Of a stretch of 6,317 bases of DNA, positions 1 to 5,862 are shown one piece after another (position 1 is the stretch's first letter; every line of letters starts with the position of its first letter). A program made the position numbers and the translations under genes. Under the pieces are notes generated by a model. It ran no database searches. It had not been told where the DNA came from and worked only from the letters and a program-made list of their open reading frames with translations. Source of the DNA: Candidatus Omnitrophota bacterium (GTDB lineage Bacteria; Omnitrophota; 4484-213); assembly GCA_030639955.1 (NCBI GenBank), contig DAOWKH010000092.1, positions 1-6,317 on the forward strand, read 5' to 3'.

Positions 1-1326
1 TACACCTAAATCTGTTGACGGACGCCAGCACTGACTGAATGGTATAGCGATGGTAGCAGGGAACGTAGCGGGGTGCTGATGTTTCAAACGGCTTCCGTCG
101 CCGCAAGTTACATAGTCCCAAATGGTTCCCCTACATTTCAGGGGATTTATTTTTATCGGCCTTGCCTTGAGTGTTTTACCACTTGTAAGGCGGGTAGCCC
201 CACCGGTAAGAGTCCTGCCTCCCCATTTAGACGGAATCTTTAACGGCTCTTTATTAAAGTATTGTGGTCTTTCACCCTTTAAAAATATGGGCATATACTC
301 GTGATCTACTCTGAATCTTTTATTCCACCACGCGCCTTCGGCCCCATGTTTTTTATAAATTACACACTCAAAAAGTTTAAACCCAATATTGTCGCACCAG
401 TCAATTATGGTCCTAAAGGAAGTAAGGGTTTTCCCAAAGTTTCTAGTTTGGTCCTGTATTACCATAACAGCAATCCCGCCTTCTTTTAATATCCTATAAA
501 TTTCTTTCCCGGTAGCATGAAGATCATAACTGAAGCCGTTATATTTTCTGATTTTATCGTAAGGAGGAGATGTAACTACTAAATCGATCGAATTATCAGG
601 CAATCGCTTCATTCCTTCTACGCAATCCATGCATTGAATTGTATTCGTCCAATTTTTTAAAATTGTCTCTCGGTTTATTTTTTTATCATCTTTGGTTTCT
701 ATAGATATAATTGCATCAACTTCTCGCCCTGATTCTTCAAAATGTCTAATTACACTGATAACCTTTCCTTGAACAATTAACTCTTTTGTATAAATAGGAT
801 CAATACTTGAATTAGCTGGTTGCAATCTAAATCTATTTTTCTCTCGATAAATTTTCTTTAAGGTCACTTCGTCATTATTCAGTAAAGCAACTACGGTCTC
901 ACCATTTTCCGCTGTTGGCTGTTTTCTTATTATTACCGTATCTCCATCATAAATTCCTTCCTCATTCATACTATTACCACGAACTTGTAAAGCATAGTGT
1001 TCACCCGATTTAGATAACTGGGCTTTGGGTACCTCAATAGTCCCTGGATTTTCTATTGCCTCAATTGGCTCACCAGCGGCAATAGTCCCGACGAGAGGAA
1101 CTTTCACTAACTCCTCTTTCTCTTCTTTTATTTCAATAGCCCTTGGCTCATTTTTTTCTCTCTTGATATAACCCTCTTTTTCTAATTTCAAAATGTGGTG
1201 ATGGGCAGTAGAAACAGAGGATATGCGAAGATGCTTTTTTATCTCCTCTAAAGATGGAGAGTATCCGTGTTTATTTATGAATTTTTTAATAAAGTCGAAT
1301 GTTTGTTTTTGGCGTTTTTTAAGCAT
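1..1326 (-). CDS. LexA-like repressor/S24 protease fused to DNA methyltransferase (SPPY-first class), 3' end cut by window edge
   Basis: The minus strand is open for 442 codons from ATG at 1326 to the left edge, with no stop, so the C-terminus is missing. Residues 1-66 form a LexA-type winged helix (begins MLKKRQKQ, then YSPSLEEI). Residues 75-197 form an S24 domain with cleavage site A84-G85, catalytic S119 in GNSM and K157 in VTLKK, the same or nearly the same positions as in E. coli LexA. From about 225 follows an amino-methyltransferase: TSPPY at 252-256, then RFRVDHEY and, near the edge, HPATFP. The SAM-binding motif I (DPFxGSG type) normally follows HPATFP and would lie outside the window. 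This SPPY-before-motif-I order is that of beta-type N4-cytosine/N6-adenine enzymes (PF01555-like). GAGGT at 1332-1336 lies 5 nt from the ATG and supports this start. An operator-like palindrome lies upstream. The LexA function is clear; the methylated base and site are unknown. A partner nuclease, if any, would be off-window. Confidence 0.9.
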   Translation of the reverse strand, partial: MLKKRQKQTFDFIKKFINKHGYSPSLEEIKKHLRISSVSTAHHHILKLEKEGYIKREKNEPRAIEIKEEKEELVKVPLVGTIAAGEPIEAIENPGTIEVPKAQLSKSGEHYALQVRGNSMNEEGIYDGDTVIIRKQPTAENGETVVALLNNDEVTLKKIYREKNRFRLQPANSSIDPIYTKELIVQGKVISVIRHFEESGREVDAIISIETKDDKKINRETILKNWTNTIQCMDCVEGMKRLPDNSIDLVVTSPPYDKIRKYNGFSYDLHATGKEIYRILKEGGIAVMVIQDQTRNFGKTLTSFRTIIDWCDNIGFKLFECVIYKKHGAEGAWWNKRFRVDHEYMPIFLKGERPQYFNKEPLKIPSKWGGRTLTGGATRLTSGKTLKARPIKINPLKCRGTIWDYVTCGDGSRLKHQHPATFPATIAIPFSQCWRPSTDLGV

Positions 1327-1344
1327 TGGTTACCTCAATTAATA

Positions 1345-1370
1345 GGTGTCATACGGGTGTCAATGACACC
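1345..1370 (-). promoter_or_regulatory. Operator-like cluster of three GGTGTCA half-sites overlapping the promoter of the left LexA-methyltransferase gene
   Basis: On the plus strand GGTGTCA occurs at 1345-1351 and 1356-1362, an 11-bp step, and its reverse complement TGACACC at 1364-1370. The last two form a perfect 7-1-7 palindrome. On the minus strand the palindrome contains TTGACA (1363-1358), a perfect -35 hexamer. The matching -10 is unclear: AATTGA at 1340-1335 has 17-bp spacing but a poor match, and TATGAC at 1353-1348 is an alternative. The site lies 19-44 bp upstream of the start codon, where a repressor would block transcription. The LexA head encoded just downstream is the obvious candidate binder, by analogy with LexA autoregulation. 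It is not a canonical E. coli or Bacillus SOS box. Confidence 0.55.
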
Positions 1371-1390
1371 TGTAATATTTTGTTAATTTT

Positions 1391-1465
1391 AGAGCCTAAT
1401 ACCCGAAATCGGCGTGCCCAGCGAAGTGTCGAAGCCGTTTCTGCTTGCCGACAGGTATTGAATTG
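1391..1465 (-). repeat. attC-like imperfect inverted repeat C, 3' of the membrane-protein gene
   Basis: GC-richer spacer with interrupted arms: AATACC (1398-1403) pairs with GGTATT (1454-1459), and TCGGC (1409-1413) pairs with GCCGA (1447-1451). The right end (1455-1465) carries the 11-mer GTATTGAATTG, also found at 2307-2317 in site B. On the gene strand the far end reads GCCGATTTCG then TATTAGGC, resembling the GCTGATTTAG and GTTAGAA end of site B. The core-like heptamer is ATTAGGC rather than the GTTRRRY of classic integron sites, so this copy is the least convincing. It could instead be a degenerate palindromic intergenic repeat. It has no U-run, so it is not a standard terminator. Confidence 0.35.
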
Positions 1466-1489
1466 GATTGATAGAGATTAGAAATTATC

Positions 1490-2194
1490 TTATTCAATAT
1501 AATATGTTCCAAGTTGCCCTTCTTTTGCTCCTGGTTCAAATATCCATGTTTTCCAAGTTTTAAAAACTCTTTCTTTCTCTATATATTGAAACAATTTTAA
1601 AATTCCTTTTCTTTCGTCAATATGGGATTCGCATAAAGTATATTTGATAAGTATAGAGAATATAAAATTCTGTTCCTTTATACAATCCTCCAGTTTTTGA
1701 AATATCATATTGAATTTTTCTAGATCATCGGAATTAGGTTCATATTCAAGATTTTCTGGAACTTCTAAAGTCTCGTTAGGAAAAATAACATAACCTATTT
1801 TACGCCCGGATGTTTTATGAACATCAAAAATGTCAATTGTTAATTTCTCATCTTCTTTCCACCCCGGCGCTCTTAACTCTAGAATTATGTCTTCAATACG
1901 AGCAGGCACCTTACCTACATTTTTATATTCCAATGCAATTATAAAATTAGCATATTTGTCTTTTTTGAAATGATAATATATCCCAAAATTTTCTTTAACA
2001 TATGAAACCCCTAAAAATTTTTTCTGCATAGTTGTCGGTTTCAGATTAACTTTAAGATAAGGACGATTTAATAAAAGAAATTCCTTTCTCAAAAAATACA
2101 TCTGATATCCACTAAAACAAATAGCAGCGATCACTCCAATAATTGCGAAAAAATAAACGCAAATTTCTAGTTTGCTTTTTTTATTATTAGGCAT
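1490..2194 (-). CDS. Single-pass membrane protein with soluble C-terminal domain, function unknown
   Basis: 234 residues. A short lysine-rich N-terminus (MPNNKKSK) precedes one hydrophobic segment at about residues 11-33, then LRKEF. The remaining 200 or so residues are soluble and hydrophilic. The domain opens with NRPYLKV (about 43-49) and contains NVGKVPARIEDI (about 91-102), a pattern I associate with membrane-anchored beta-sandwich domains of unknown function. There is no signal-peptidase site, so it is most likely anchored; positive charges on both sides leave the orientation open. I do not recognise a family with a known activity. It lies 133 bp downstream of the cyclase-like gene on the same strand, separated by repeat B, and is followed by repeat C. 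No Shine-Dalgarno is visible before the ATG. A role as membrane effector of the cyclase-like protein is only a guess from adjacency. Confidence 0.8.
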   Translation of the reverse strand: MPNNKKSKLEICVYFFAIIGVIAAICFSGYQMYFLRKEFLLLNRPYLKVNLKPTTMQKKFLGVSYVKENFGIYYHFKKDKYANFIIALEYKNVGKVPARIEDIILELRAPGWKEDEKLTIDIFDVHKTSGRKIGYVIFPNETLEVPENLEYEPNSDDLEKFNMIFQKLEDCIKEQNFIFSILIKYTLCESHIDERKGILKLFQYIEKERVFKTWKTWIFEPGAKEGQLGTYYIE

Positions 2195-2247
2195 AATGAA
2201 TTGATTTAAATAATTTTGAATACAATAAATATTTCTTTCTGCTATCT

Positions 2248-2323
2248 TTCTAACATTCTAAATCAGCAACTTTATGGAGCGCCAAAGGCGGCGGGTTAGA
2301 TCCGCTGTATTGAATTGCTAGAA
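2248..2323 (-). repeat. attC-like imperfect inverted repeat B between cyclase-like and membrane-protein genes
   Basis: Best of three related spacers. In plus-strand terms the arms pair in blocks: TTCTA (2248-2252) with TAGAA (2319-2323), ATTC (2255-2258) with GAAT (2312-2315), AA (2260-2261) with TT (2310-2311), and CAGC (2264-2267) with GCTG (2304-2307). Small unpaired bases separate the blocks, including an extrahelical T at 2259. This 76-bp, two-box interrupted stem is the layout of integron attC sites. On the gene strand the site follows the stop of the cyclase-like gene and ends in GTTAGAA (2254-2248), close to the R' core GTTRRRY but lacking the final pyrimidine. The opposite core reads TTCTAGC rather than RYYYAAC. 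The centre holds a small CGCC-AAA-GGCG hairpin (2280-2290). The same 11-mer TTCTAACATTC recurs at 3063-3073. Confidence 0.45.
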
Positions 2324-2327
2324 GTTC

Positions 2328-3071
2328 CTAATTATTATTTCTGCCTAAACATGTATTCACAAAGGCAACCGTATTTTCGTACTTTTCTTTTATGTTATTG
2401 GGCAAACTTTCAAAATCACCAAAATCATTTTCAAATCCTTCATAAAATTGTGCTACTGTTATTGGAATAGAGGCAAGAAAGTTTTTTGCAAAAACGGATG
2501 GCCAATTAATTACGTTTCTTTTTGCGGTTCCATCTTTTGACGGAACATCCCAACTAATTATACAGGGTTGTTTGTTTTTGGTTTGAATGTTTTCGTCATG
2601 GCTTTTTTTGGCGATTTCTTCGGTTGCGATTATTCCTAACCATTTGGCTGATTCCCCAAATTCGTAAGCTTCGATAAGAGGTTTTCCGCAAATGATTTTT
2701 GTGTTACTATGATAAAAAAGGTTGCCAAAGGCGATCCCTCCGCGGAGAGGTATACATCTATGCAACGCTTGCCCAAAGAGTTCATTGCATAGGGTTACGA
2801 TTGCATATAAATCACTTTCGGAATTGCCTTTGGTAAAAAGAATTATCGTATCAGAAAATAAAATATGTTCTATACGATCAATAATGATCTCGTTAGTTTT
2901 TATGATTTTAATAGCTAATTTTCCAACGTGGTTAATTATTATATCATGAAAATCATATAACATTGCGATTGCACGATTTTCTTTTGTTCGTATAAGCTCG
3001 CGCATACCTAGAATATCGAAATTCGCTACGAATCTTTCTTCTCTATACATTTTAATGTTTTCTTCTAACAT
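2328..3071 (-). CDS. Class III nucleotide-cyclase-like protein
   Basis: 247 residues from the ATG at 3071; the ATG at 3050 (MYREERF) is an alternative start, 240 residues. The pattern is of a class III adenylate/guanylate cyclase-like fold. FDILGM (18-23) provides D19, in the place of the first metal-binding Asp of FxDIxGF. LFSDTIILF (71-79) provides D74, in the place of the second metal Asp. LRGGIAFG (109-116) and GKPLIEAYE with W144/G146 follow as in many short stand-alone cyclase-like proteins. The Asn of the usual transition-state motif (NxxAR) is not evident: E134 stands in LIEAYE. Nucleotide cyclisation is therefore possible but not shown, and binding or signalling without catalysis is an alternative. 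The preceding repeat A ends inside the first codons (GTTAGAA overlaps ATG TTA GAA), which favours the 3050 start. Neither start has a strong Shine-Dalgarno. Confidence 0.75.
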   Translation of the reverse strand: MLEENIKMYREERFVANFDILGMRELIRTKENRAIAMLYDFHDIIINHVGKLAIKIIKTNEIIIDRIEHILFSDTIILFTKGNSESDLYAIVTLCNELFGQALHRCIPLRGGIAFGNLFYHSNTKIICGKPLIEAYEFGESAKWLGIIATEEIAKKSHDENIQTKNKQPCIISWDVPSKDGTAKRNVINWPSVFAKNFLASIPITVAQFYEGFENDFGDFESLPNNIKEKYENTVAFVNTCLGRNNN

Positions 3072-3112
3072 TCGAACTCAGCGATCCAAGAACCGCCTGC
3101 GTATTCACTCCA
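3063..3112 (-). repeat. attC-like repeat A between restriction endonuclease and cyclase-like genes
   Basis: The plus-strand segment starting at 3063 matches that starting at 2248 at 19 of 22 positions; the first 11 bases (TTCTAACATTC) are identical. At the other end CGTATTC (3100-3106) resembles the GTATTGA of the other two sites, and a CCG lies just inside in all three. Weak pairing is seen: GAA/TTC and CAG/CTG blocks around a short loop. On the gene strand it lies directly after the endonuclease stop and ends in GTTAGAA, which overlaps the annotated start of the cyclase-like gene. Shorter and less well paired than site B, so possibly a truncated or divergent copy. Confidence 0.35.
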
Positions 3113-3113
3113 C

Positions 3114-3851
3114 TTAAAGTAACTGTTCCCACATCTTTTTGGAAGAGGGAAGGTCTATCTTTATAAATTGGGAGAATCCGGTCACATTATAATACTCCTT
3201 AAATTTTTCTCTTTTTAACTCATCCCAAATTACTAAATTTACATTATGCTTCTTCATTTCATTAACTTTGGAAGAAGAAATCTTTTTATCGGCTGTCATC
3301 ATATAAATTTTCCCGGCATTAATTGAAGCCAACTCTCCCACAACCTGTCTCCACCTCTCACGCAATGTTCTTTTGATTGATATCACTACACAAGCAGTTC
3401 TGTTTTTTCTAAATGCCTTTTCACTTGGAATAATATAATCAACTTTTCCATTAAGTATGGTCTGAGAATCAAAGGGGTATTTAAGGGATCCAAAGAGGTA
3501 TTTGACATGATTCTCAAAGCTACCACCAGCTCTGCTCATTCTTGATTGAGAAATACTTTTGAAAAAATCTCGAATATCTTGATAATTATACTTGAAAGAA
3601 CTGGCCAAAGAAGAAGTTTTCTTTAGAAGTTTAAGCCTTTCAGCTTCCCTAATGATTTTTTCAGAACATTCCTTTTCTTTTTGTCCATAAAATTTGAACT
3701 CAATATCCAATAACCTTTTAAGACAACCATTGAAATCTACCTTTATTTGTGAAGATGCAAACTCACATTTCTGTTGCGCCATCTTGGCCAACTTCCTGCC
3801 TGATGGCATAATCTCAACTCTTCGCTTTTTCTGAAATTCAACAAAGTTCAT
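3114..3851 (-). CDS. Type II restriction endonuclease, PD-(D/E)XK fold, EcoRII-C-like motifs
   Basis: 245 residues from the ATG at 3851, chosen over an in-frame ATG at 3863 because GGAGGGG (3861-3855) sits 3 nt before it and would lie inside the longer reading. Residues 107-113 (RAGGSFE) match the R-x-G-x-x-x-E helix of endonucleases in which the catalytic Glu sits on an upstream helix (NgoMIV/EcoRII-C style). VDYIIPS provides D138, and VVISIK ends in catalytic-type K160, followed at once by RTLRERWRQVVGE. The KxT...(R/K)(E/D)RWRQV run is characteristic of EcoRII-like Type II enzymes. The protein should cut unmethylated DNA at the site protected by the fused methyltransferase encoded 37 bp upstream; the recognition site cannot be read from sequence. 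The N-terminal 100 residues are charged and helical-looking, without a motif I recognise. The co-oriented LexA-methyltransferase gene makes a two-gene R-M module. Confidence 0.8.
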   Translation of the reverse strand: MNFVEFQKKRRVEIMPSGRKLAKMAQQKCEFASSQIKVDFNGCLKRLLDIEFKFYGQKEKECSEKIIREAERLKLLKKTSSLASSFKYNYQDIRDFFKSISQSRMSRAGGSFENHVKYLFGSLKYPFDSQTILNGKVDYIIPSEKAFRKNRTACVVISIKRTLRERWRQVVGELASINAGKIYMMTADKKISSSKVNEMKKHNVNLVIWDELKREKFKEYYNVTGFSQFIKIDLPSSKKMWEQLL

Positions 3852-3854
3852 TTT

Positions 3855-3861
3855 CCCCTCC
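3855..3861 (-). promoter_or_regulatory. Ribosome binding site deciding the endonuclease start
   Basis: The minus strand reads GGAGGGG then AAA then ATG (3851-3849). The upstream in-frame ATG (3863) overlaps this Shine-Dalgarno and has none of its own, so 3851 is the likely start. This is the strongest ribosome site in the window. Confidence 0.6.
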
Positions 3862-3876
3862 ATTTGTCAAAATGCT

Positions 3877-3903
3877 ATCATAGTTAAATCACATTTTTTG
3901 CAA
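3877..3903 (-). promoter_or_regulatory. Possible separate promoter for the restriction endonuclease
   Basis: On the minus strand TTGCAA (3903-3898) is followed after 15 bp by TATGAT (3882-3877). The predicted start near 3870 would give a leader of about 19 nt holding the Shine-Dalgarno. The spacing is shorter than the 16-18 bp optimum, so the match is weak. A dedicated nuclease promoter is common in R-M systems, where the methyltransferase must act first. Simple read-through from the methyltransferase gene is equally possible. Confidence 0.25.
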
Positions 3904-5754
3904 TATAACTATACTCTCTTTTTGCATAGTTTGTTCAAGCTCTCCAGCTATATTGGTTGGAGAGTTTTTTAATGGCATACGCTTATTTGGTATGTTTCTT
4001 ACTATAATATCCACAGTATAAAAACTTAAATTCTCGCCCAATTCAGACACAATAAAGTCAGTTGGAAGTTTGACTTTTTTAACGGTTCTATTTCCGATAA
4101 CAACACAAAAATATTTATGTTTCTTTAATATTCTATAAGCATGGGTCATTGCTTTATTTAAATCTATGTAAAAAGCAAGCACTTCTTTTGCCCTTTTGGA
4201 ATCGCGTTCAGCAATTAAATTTAAGGTTTTGTTTAAAGATTTTGAATTTAAATTATTTTCAATTTTGGGCTTGACGACTCCGCCAATAAGCTTTTTATCA
4301 ATTTGCAATTCCTCATCTGTTACCATATCAAGCCATTGCAAAGGCAAACGGGAAAATTGTCCATAAGCCACAGTTGTTCTGCTGTCTCCATACGGAGGAG
4401 AAGTTATAATACAATCGATAGATTCATCATTAATATCGTATCGTTTAGTAGAATCACCTTGAATAATCTTAGCCCAAGTTGAGTTATCAACATCGTTATA
4501 AAATTCTTTCATCCCTCCGATATTATTCTCTGCACACTTCCTAAATATCGAGATAACATCTGGATTGTAATCTTTTAATTTCTCTTTTGGCATCCTGAAT
4601 AATTTAAACTCTCCGTTTCTTGTATTAGAGGCAAATCTGACTGTTGTGCTGAAGGCAACGAGAAAGAAATTTCTAATATTTTTATTTTTAATATCATTTA
4701 TACACTTTTTTATTTTGCTTAATTCATAAATAGCATTTTCTTTAAACCAAAAGTCCATATTAAAAAAGTTGGGGAACTCTTCTTTTTTAGGCCTATAATC
4801 TTTAATCTTTGGGATTAAAGAGATATATGTTTTTTGTAACATTTCGGGTTTTATTGGAGTAGTTTTGACTTTTGCAAGGAAAACAGCAAGGGGATTTAAT
4901 TCTATTCCATAAGCATTTCTACCTAAAAGTCTGCTTTCTACTAAAGCCGTGCCGCTGCCACAAAAAATATCGCAGATAGTATCCCCAATTTGACTGCAAT
5001 TTAATATAAGCCGTCTTGCCAATTGTGGAATAAACATTGCTGGGTAATTATGAAGCCCATGTGTGTACGGTTTTATATCCTCTCCTTTAAAATCCCATGA
5101 ATAATCAATCCTTCTTTTCTTATTTTCAGGAAACTTCTCTGTTTCCTTTTTAGCATTGTTCAGATTTCTAATAATACTGACAACCTTACCTCTTATTACT
5201 AATTCTTTTGTTGCTATCGGCGGCACATAAGGATTTGCAGATTTCAATATAAATAAATCATCCTTAACATAAAATCTCTTTAGGGTCGCCTCATTATCGT
5301 TTATAATTGCTACAATGGCATCACCCTGTTCAGCGGTTGGTTGCTCACGGATAATTACAAAATCACCATCAAAGATTCCTTCATTAATCATACTGTCGCC
5401 TTTTACTCTTAGCACATAATGCCTACCAGATTTAGAAAGCAAAGATTTTGAAACAGCTACAGGCTCGGGATTCTCAATAGCTTCAATGGGACTGCCGGCA
5501 GCAATAATTCCTAAAAGCGGCAAAGCAATTTGGTCTTTAATATCTTTTTTACCGTATACACTTATTGAGCGGGGTTGATTTTCCTCGAAATTTAGATAAT
5601 GTTTATCTTTCAAGGTAGCAATATGTTCGTGGACTGTGGCGATAGAGGAAAGTTTAAAATGGTGGGCAATTTCCTCGAGAGAAGGAGAATAGTTATTCTC
5701 TTTAATAAAAGAATGAATATAATCCAAAATCTGTTTTTGTCTTTTAGTCAACAT
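3889..5754 (-). CDS. LexA-like repressor/S24 protease fused to DNA amino-methyltransferase (motif-I-first class)
   Basis: 621 residues, complete. Residues 1-65 are a LexA winged helix (MLTKRQKQ; YSPSLEEI; helix SSIATVHEHI). Residues 77-199 are an S24 self-cleaving domain with cleavage site A86-G87 (IIAAGSP), catalytic S121 (GDSM) and K159 (ATLKR). After a lysine-rich linker (200-216) comes an amino-methyltransferase: motif I DIFCGSG at 262-268, acidic motif II residue E285 (GIELNP), catalytic TSPPYG at 451-456, then the conserved run TTVAYGQFSRL. This order and TSPPY suit an N4-cytosine or N6-adenine enzyme; the base is not decided. It protects host DNA from the endonuclease encoded just downstream. 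No Shine-Dalgarno precedes the ATG, and the promoter places the transcript start at it. Intact catalytic residues suggest RecA-stimulated cleavage would remove the DNA-binding head and leave a LexA-C-terminal-domain methyltransferase (inference). LexA alone is about 200 residues, so this is a true fusion, not a misread boundary. Confidence 0.92.
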   Translation of the reverse strand: MLTKRQKQILDYIHSFIKENNYSPSLEEIAHHFKLSSIATVHEHIATLKDKHYLNFEENQPRSISVYGKKDIKDQIALPLLGIIAAGSPIEAIENPEPVAVSKSLLSKSGRHYVLRVKGDSMINEGIFDGDFVIIREQPTAEQGDAIVAIINDNEATLKRFYVKDDLFILKSANPYVPPIATKELVIRGKVVSIIRNLNNAKKETEKFPENKKRRIDYSWDFKGEDIKPYTHGLHNYPAMFIPQLARRLILNCSQIGDTICDIFCGSGTALVESRLLGRNAYGIELNPLAVFLAKVKTTPIKPEMLQKTYISLIPKIKDYRPKKEEFPNFFNMDFWFKENAIYELSKIKKCINDIKNKNIRNFFLVAFSTTVRFASNTRNGEFKLFRMPKEKLKDYNPDVISIFRKCAENNIGGMKEFYNDVDNSTWAKIIQGDSTKRYDINDESIDCIITSPPYGDSRTTVAYGQFSRLPLQWLDMVTDEELQIDKKLIGGVVKPKIENNLNSKSLNKTLNLIAERDSKRAKEVLAFYIDLNKAMTHAYRILKKHKYFCVVIGNRTVKKVKLPTDFIVSELGENLSFYTVDIIVRNIPNKRMPLKNSPTNIAGELEQTMQKESIVILQKM

Positions 5755-5763
5755 CTTGATAAA

Positions 5764-5792
5764 AGTATACCCGAAAATAAACCGAAAGTCAA
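5764..5792 (-). promoter_or_regulatory. Sigma70-type promoter of the complete LexA-methyltransferase gene
   Basis: The minus strand reads TTGACT (5792-5787), a 17-bp spacer, then TATACT (5769-5764). Each hexamer is one mismatch from consensus. The -10 ends 9 nt before the ATG at 5754, so transcription should begin at, or one or two bases before, the start codon; the mRNA would be leaderless. Two TTTCGG copies lie in the spacer 11 bp apart, a helical-turn step that might be read by the encoded LexA head. Confidence 0.7.
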
Positions 5793-5817
5793 GGGGTTTT
5801 TACAAATTTAGTAAATT

Positions 5818-5844
5818 CCGTTAGAGAACGAACTTCTCTAACGG
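5818..5844. repeat. Perfect 11-bp inverted repeat with 5-nt centre in the divergent intergenic region
   Basis: CCGTTAGAGAA (5818-5828) and TTCTCTAACGG (5834-5844) are exact reverse complements around CGAAC. Neither side has a T-run, so it is not a standard terminator. It covers the weak -35 region of the plus-strand gene (5834-5839) and lies about 70 bp upstream of the predicted start of the LexA-methyltransferase transcript, so an operator is the first reading. Its GTTAGAG/CTCTAAC arms resemble the GTTAGAA ends of the attC-like repeats and might mark the array boundary. Confidence 0.65.
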
Positions 5845-5853
5845 GGTAAAATA

Positions 5854-5862
5854 TGATATAAT
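5854..5862 (+). promoter_or_regulatory. Extended -10 promoter of the acyl-CoA synthetase gene
   Basis: TGATATAAT is a consensus extended -10 element (TGnTATAAT). It ends 6 nt before the ATG at 5869, which puts the transcript start at the start codon (leaderless); no Shine-Dalgarno is present. The -35 position (TTCTCT, 5834-5839) is poor and lies in the right arm of the inverted repeat, as is usual when an extended -10 compensates. Confidence 0.65.

Noticed and set aside
122..489. Two short plus-strand reading frames (122-304 and 301-489)
   Set aside because: They lie antisense to the continuous LexA-methyltransferase frame, have no family resemblance and no ribosome sites.
1441..1454. CTG-N8-CAG resembling an E. 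coli SOS box
   Set aside because: Spacing and flanking bases do not fit CTGT-N8-ACAG, and it lies in the stem of repeat C.
2295..2301. GTTAGAT as the core of a shorter attC site with TTCTAAC at 2248
   Set aside because: The sequences just inside these cores do not pair, whereas the longer 2248-2323 stem pairs in four blocks.
2722..2949. Plus-strand 75-codon reading frame
   Set aside because: Antisense shadow of the cyclase-like gene, whose motifs are clear on the other strand.
1490..3071. Assigning the cyclase-like and membrane proteins to Pycsar
   Set aside because: The usual catalytic Asn is not evident, the effector is not a recognised Pycsar effector, and repeat B lies between the genes; kept only as a hypothesis.
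3940..3970. Plus-strand hairpin CTCTCCA/TGGAGAG followed by six T, terminator-like
   Set aside because: It sits inside the 3' coding part of the minus-strand methyltransferase and points against transcription; no plus-strand gene ends there. It could stop antisense transcripts, but nothing supports that.
5599..5811. Plus-strand 70-codon reading frame
   Set aside because: Antisense to the conserved LexA winged helix and across its promoter; no recognisable protein.
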